Assembly (NCBI GenBank): GCA_913031285.1
Contig: CAJWEI010000036.1
Coordinates: 1-35,420, forward strand
Length of the DNA stretch: 35,420 bases
From: an uncultured Alphaproteobacteria bacterium
GTDB taxonomy: Bacteria > Pseudomonadota > Alphaproteobacteria > Rhodobacterales > Rhodobacteraceae
Direction: 5' to 3'
A program made the translations under genes and the position numbers. How positions within the stretch are numbered: position 1 is the first letter of the stretch; each line of letters begins with the position of its first letter. Under the pieces are notes generated by a model. It searched no databases, had not been told where the DNA came from, and worked only from the letters and a program-made list of their open reading frames with translations. Below, piece after piece: positions 33,064 to 35,420 of the stretch.

Positions 33064-33906
33064 ATGCATATTGTACCATTTGATAACAATAACTTGCCGA
33101 TTGTGGATGTTGCAAATCCAACGGTTCCGCTCAATTATTTCAATATTGTCAAGCTGACAAAAGGGCAGTCCTTTGATTATCAAGTGCCTGGTTACGAAAC
33201 ATGTATTGTTCCTGCGACAGGAAGTTTAGATATTGAAGTTGAAGGTTTGCACTTTGCTAAACTGGGGAATCGTGGAGAAGACGTCTGGGACGGAGAGCCT
33301 GAAGCGGTCTATATCTCGTCAGGCGCTAAGGTCACCATAATCTGTGTATCGGAGGCAACTGAAACATTCATTGCCGGGGCAAAATACGATAAGGTTTTGG
33401 ATCCCTTTGAAATTCGTAAAGACGGCATCGATCTCGTACAATATGGTAGCGATGATACAAAGACACATCGCAAGATCAAACATATTCTGGGGCAAAAGCA
33501 AAACGATAAGGTTGGCAGGTTATTGGTAAGTGAACTCTTTACCGTGGGCCAAGGTGGCTGGTCGGGCTTTCCTTCTCATAAGCATGACACCAATCGGCTT
33601 CCTAACGAAACCCGCCACGACGAAACGTATAACTTCCGTTTCAAGCCTAACCACGGATCAGGCCTCCAGATGCTTCAAAGGGTCGATAATGAACCTGGTG
33701 ACGCATATCATATTGTTGATGGTTCCACGATTTGTATAGGCGAGGGCTATCATCCTTGTGCGGCGTTGCCCGGATATGAAATGTATTATTTTACTATTCT
33801 TAGTGGTCTGACGCAGCGCCCACTGGTGCAGTATTTCCAACCCGCACATGCCTATCAAGTTGAGACTATTCCTGGCATTAAAGACATGGTTGCTAAGTTT
33901 AAATGA
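33064..33906 (+). CDS. iolB: 5-deoxy-glucuronate isomerase
   Basis: 280-residue cupin-type isomerase converting 5-deoxy-glucuronate to 5-dehydro-2-deoxy-gluconate, acting between IolD and IolC. Two cupin repeats are seen; the second has GWSGFPSHKHD followed by RHDETYNFRF, the IolB metal site and family block, and a late GYHPCAALPGYEMYYFTIL. Length matches IolB (~270). A TAGGAAA ribosome site lies close to the ATG. The stop overlaps the aldolase start by ATGA. Confidence 0.94.
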   Translation: MHIVPFDNNNLPIVDVANPTVPLNYFNIVKLTKGQSFDYQVPGYETCIVPATGSLDIEVEGLHFAKLGNRGEDVWDGEPEAVYISSGAKVTIICVSEATETFIAGAKYDKVLDPFEIRKDGIDLVQYGSDDTKTHRKIKHILGQKQNDKVGRLLVSELFTVGQGGWSGFPSHKHDTNRLPNETRHDETYNFRFKPNHGSGLQMLQRVDNEPGDAYHIVDGSTICIGEGYHPCAALPGYEMYYFTILSGLTQRPLVQYFQPAHAYQVETIPGIKDMVAKFK

Positions 33907-34733
33907 CCCTTGTGACTCTAAAGGAAGTTTTGAAGCCTGCGAGGAGTGGTGGTTATGCTGTGGCTGGTCTTGTAACCCTTGGATGGGAAGATATGTGCGC
34001 GTATGTTGAGGCGGCAGAGCTGGAACAAGTGCCAGTTATATTGCAGGCGGGTCCAAGTTGTCGCGCTCATACACCTCTACCTATTTTAGGCAAAATGTTC
34101 CGCTATTTGGCCGAAGGTGCATCAGTGCCAGTAGTTGCTCATCTGGATCATGGGTATAAATTTGATGAATGTAAATTGGCGCTAGAAAGTGGGTTTACTT
34201 CGTTGATGTTTGACGGATCAAAAAAGCCGCTGCAGCAGAATATAGATGAGACGGCCGAAGTGGCAGAGCTTGCGCATTCAGCGGGAATATCTTGCGAGGG
34301 CGAGATTGGTTTTGTTGGTTATTCAGGTGGTGAAAAGTCGTCTGGTACGGACCCTTCAGAAGCTGCAAAATTTGCTGAGGATAGCCATGTTGATGCAATG
34401 GCAATATCTGTTGGAAATGTGCATTTGCAGACTGATAAATCGGGTGGTTTGGACGAAGAGCGTATTCGCGCCATAGAGGCGGCTTGCGATGTGCCTCTGG
34501 TGATACATGGTGGATCAGGTGTGCCAACAGATCAGCGTCGACGCCTCGCTAGGACATCAAGTATCTGCAAGTTTAATATAGGCACCGAATTGCGCGTGGT
34601 ATTTGGTACAGCTCTTAGAAGTTCAGTCTTGTCAAATCTTGATCGCTTCGATCGGGTCGCGATACTCAAAGAAACTCAGGCGCCTCTCGTTGCGGCGACG
34701 CGGCAGGTTTTGAGATCTTTTAAACCTGCCTGA
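33903..34733 (+). CDS. iolJ: Class II aldolase, probable 6-phospho-5-dehydro-2-deoxy-gluconate aldolase
   Basis: 276-residue zinc-dependent FBA/tagatose-bisphosphate-family aldolase. His80-Leu-Asp82-His83 in VAHLDHG supplies the catalytic Asp and a zinc His; EGEIGFVG, ISVGNVH and VIHGGSG are the other zinc/phosphate-site blocks. In inositol catabolism such an enzyme splits the phosphorylated 2-deoxy-keto-gluconate to dihydroxyacetone phosphate and malonate semialdehyde. Being fused by overlap to iolB and last in the operon makes the IolJ role the best guess, though general fructose-1,6-bisphosphate aldolase activity cannot be excluded from sequence. Confidence 0.86.
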   Translation: MTLVTLKEVLKPARSGGYAVAGLVTLGWEDMCAYVEAAELEQVPVILQAGPSCRAHTPLPILGKMFRYLAEGASVPVVAHLDHGYKFDECKLALESGFTSLMFDGSKKPLQQNIDETAEVAELAHSAGISCEGEIGFVGYSGGEKSSGTDPSEAAKFAEDSHVDAMAISVGNVHLQTDKSGGLDEERIRAIEAACDVPLVIHGGSGVPTDQRRRLARTSSICKFNIGTELRVVFGTALRSSVLSNLDRFDRVAILKETQAPLVAATRQVLRSFKPA

Positions 34734-34748
34734 TATAGGCGTTCTAAG

Positions 34749-35420
34749 TTATTTTACTTTTACGATAAGCTTGCCAAAATTTTTGCCTTCGAGCAAACCG
34801 ATGAAGGCTTTTGGAGCATTTTCCAGACCGACAACAATATCTTCTTCGTAAGCGATTTTACCTGAAGTAACCATTGGCACTACAGCGCTCAAGAATTTGC
34901 TGTACTGATCCCAGTGATCTGAGATAATGAACCCATTGACCGACATCTTCTTGACCAGAATACTACGCCACATTTTGGGAAGTTTATCAGTCTTCTCCCC
35001 TGCGTTTGCCCCTAACGCTCCCGCATTATACCAGCTTATCATACCGCAGATAGGAATCCGTGCACCAGTATTCATTAATGGCAAAATTGCATCAAGTGTT
35101 TTGCCAGCCACATTTTCAAAATAGATATCAATGCCACTTGGACAAACCTCTTGAAGAGCATTTCTCATTGAGCGGCTATCTTCATAGGCCCTATGATCGA
35201 GGCAATGATAGAAGCCAAACTTTTCGACCGCAAGGGCGCATTTTTTAGCTCCTCCTGCAATACCTACGACATATAGTCCATTTGCTTTGGCAATTTGACC
35301 CACCATTGAGCCGACTGGACCAGTGGCGGCCGCAACGACAAGCGTTTCGCCTGGCCTTGGCCGCCCATGTTCTTTTAATCCGTACCATCCAGTAAACCCT
35401 GGCATGCCAAGAACACCAAG
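34749..35420 (-). CDS. NADP-dependent alkenal/quinone oxidoreductase (MDR family), N-terminus beyond window
   Basis: The frame is open to the window edge: before MPGFTGWYGL the codons give LGVLG, so the true start lies outside and 224 codons including the stop are seen here. It is a zinc-free medium-chain reductase of the curcumin/prostaglandin-reductase type: GVLGMPGFTGWYGL is the classical family block, followed by the nucleotide motif AAATGPVGSMVGQIAK, then CALAVEKFGFYHCLDHR, and IDIYFENVAGKTLDAILPLMN. Such enzymes reduce double bonds of enals, enones or quinones with NADPH. It faces the iol operon and ends 15 bases from it, so there is no sign of a functional link. Confidence 0.9.
   Translation of the reverse strand, partial: LGVLGMPGFTGWYGLKEHGRPRPGETLVVAAATGPVGSMVGQIAKANGLYVVGIAGGAKKCALAVEKFGFYHCLDHRAYEDSRSMRNALQEVCPSGIDIYFENVAGKTLDAILPLMNTGARIPICGMISWYNAGALGANAGEKTDKLPKMWRSILVKKMSVNGFIISDHWDQYSKFLSAVVPMVTSGKIAYEEDIVVGLENAPKAFIGLLEGKNFGKLIVKVK

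Overview
The window reads as a stretch of a moderately low-GC, marine-type alphaproteobacterial chromosome, probably Rhodobacterales-like. This is inferred from the gene repertoire (many ABC importers with their own binding proteins, an inositol locus, and formamidase, BLUF, bactofilin and DHRS1-type SDR genes) and not from a marker gene. No transposase, phage gene or CRISPR array was seen. The left edge cuts a tRNA-Lys gene and the right edge cuts an NADP-dependent oxidoreductase gene.

Left part (1-4614): the 3' half of tRNA-Lys(TTT), a Gfo/Idh/MocA sugar-type dehydrogenase, then an AT-rich block. The block holds two clearly paralogous ~100-residue proteins of unknown function flanking an inverted SDR gene whose YxxxK lysine is replaced by histidine, followed by an isopenicillin-N-synthase-like 2OG-Fe(II) oxygenase.

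Amide/formyl locus (4711-13856): two divergent units. The minus-strand unit is an RpiR-type regulator overlapping a glutamine-synthetase-family ligase by ATGA. The plus-strand unit runs N-formylglutamate-amidohydrolase-like, isochorismatase-like cysteine hydrolase, a complete branched-chain/amide-type ABC importer (ATPase, binding protein, ATPase, two permeases) and an acetamidase/formamidase. The combination of an importer, three hydrolases for C-N bonds and a glutamyl ligase suggests scavenging of nitrogen (and formate) from an imported amide or N-formyl compound. It is the best candidate in the window for an uncharacterised catabolic system.

Middle (13866-23207): a DMT exporter, an AhpD-like protein, a divergent polar-amino-acid ABC importer followed by a creatininase-family amidohydrolase, a bactofilin, a possible small membrane protein, an HD-domain protein, a stand-alone BLUF photoreceptor, a LysE-type exporter, a Nit2-like amidase and a divergent RidA-family protein.

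Right part (23330-34733): an inositol-type locus. A CUT2-type sugar importer (binding protein, an unusually long permease, ATPase) is divergent from a LacI-family regulator. A TIM-barrel inosose dehydratase/isomerase and a Gfo/Idh/MocA dehydrogenase are divergent from iolD-iolC-iolB and a class II aldolase, tightly packed with short overlaps. The same palindrome (TTGCAACCGGTTGCAA) lies in both divergent promoter regions, so one LacI regulator plausibly controls uptake and catabolism together. Together these enzymes would take inositol to dihydroxyacetone phosphate and malonate semialdehyde; the dehydrogenase for the last product (iolA/mmsA) is not in the window.
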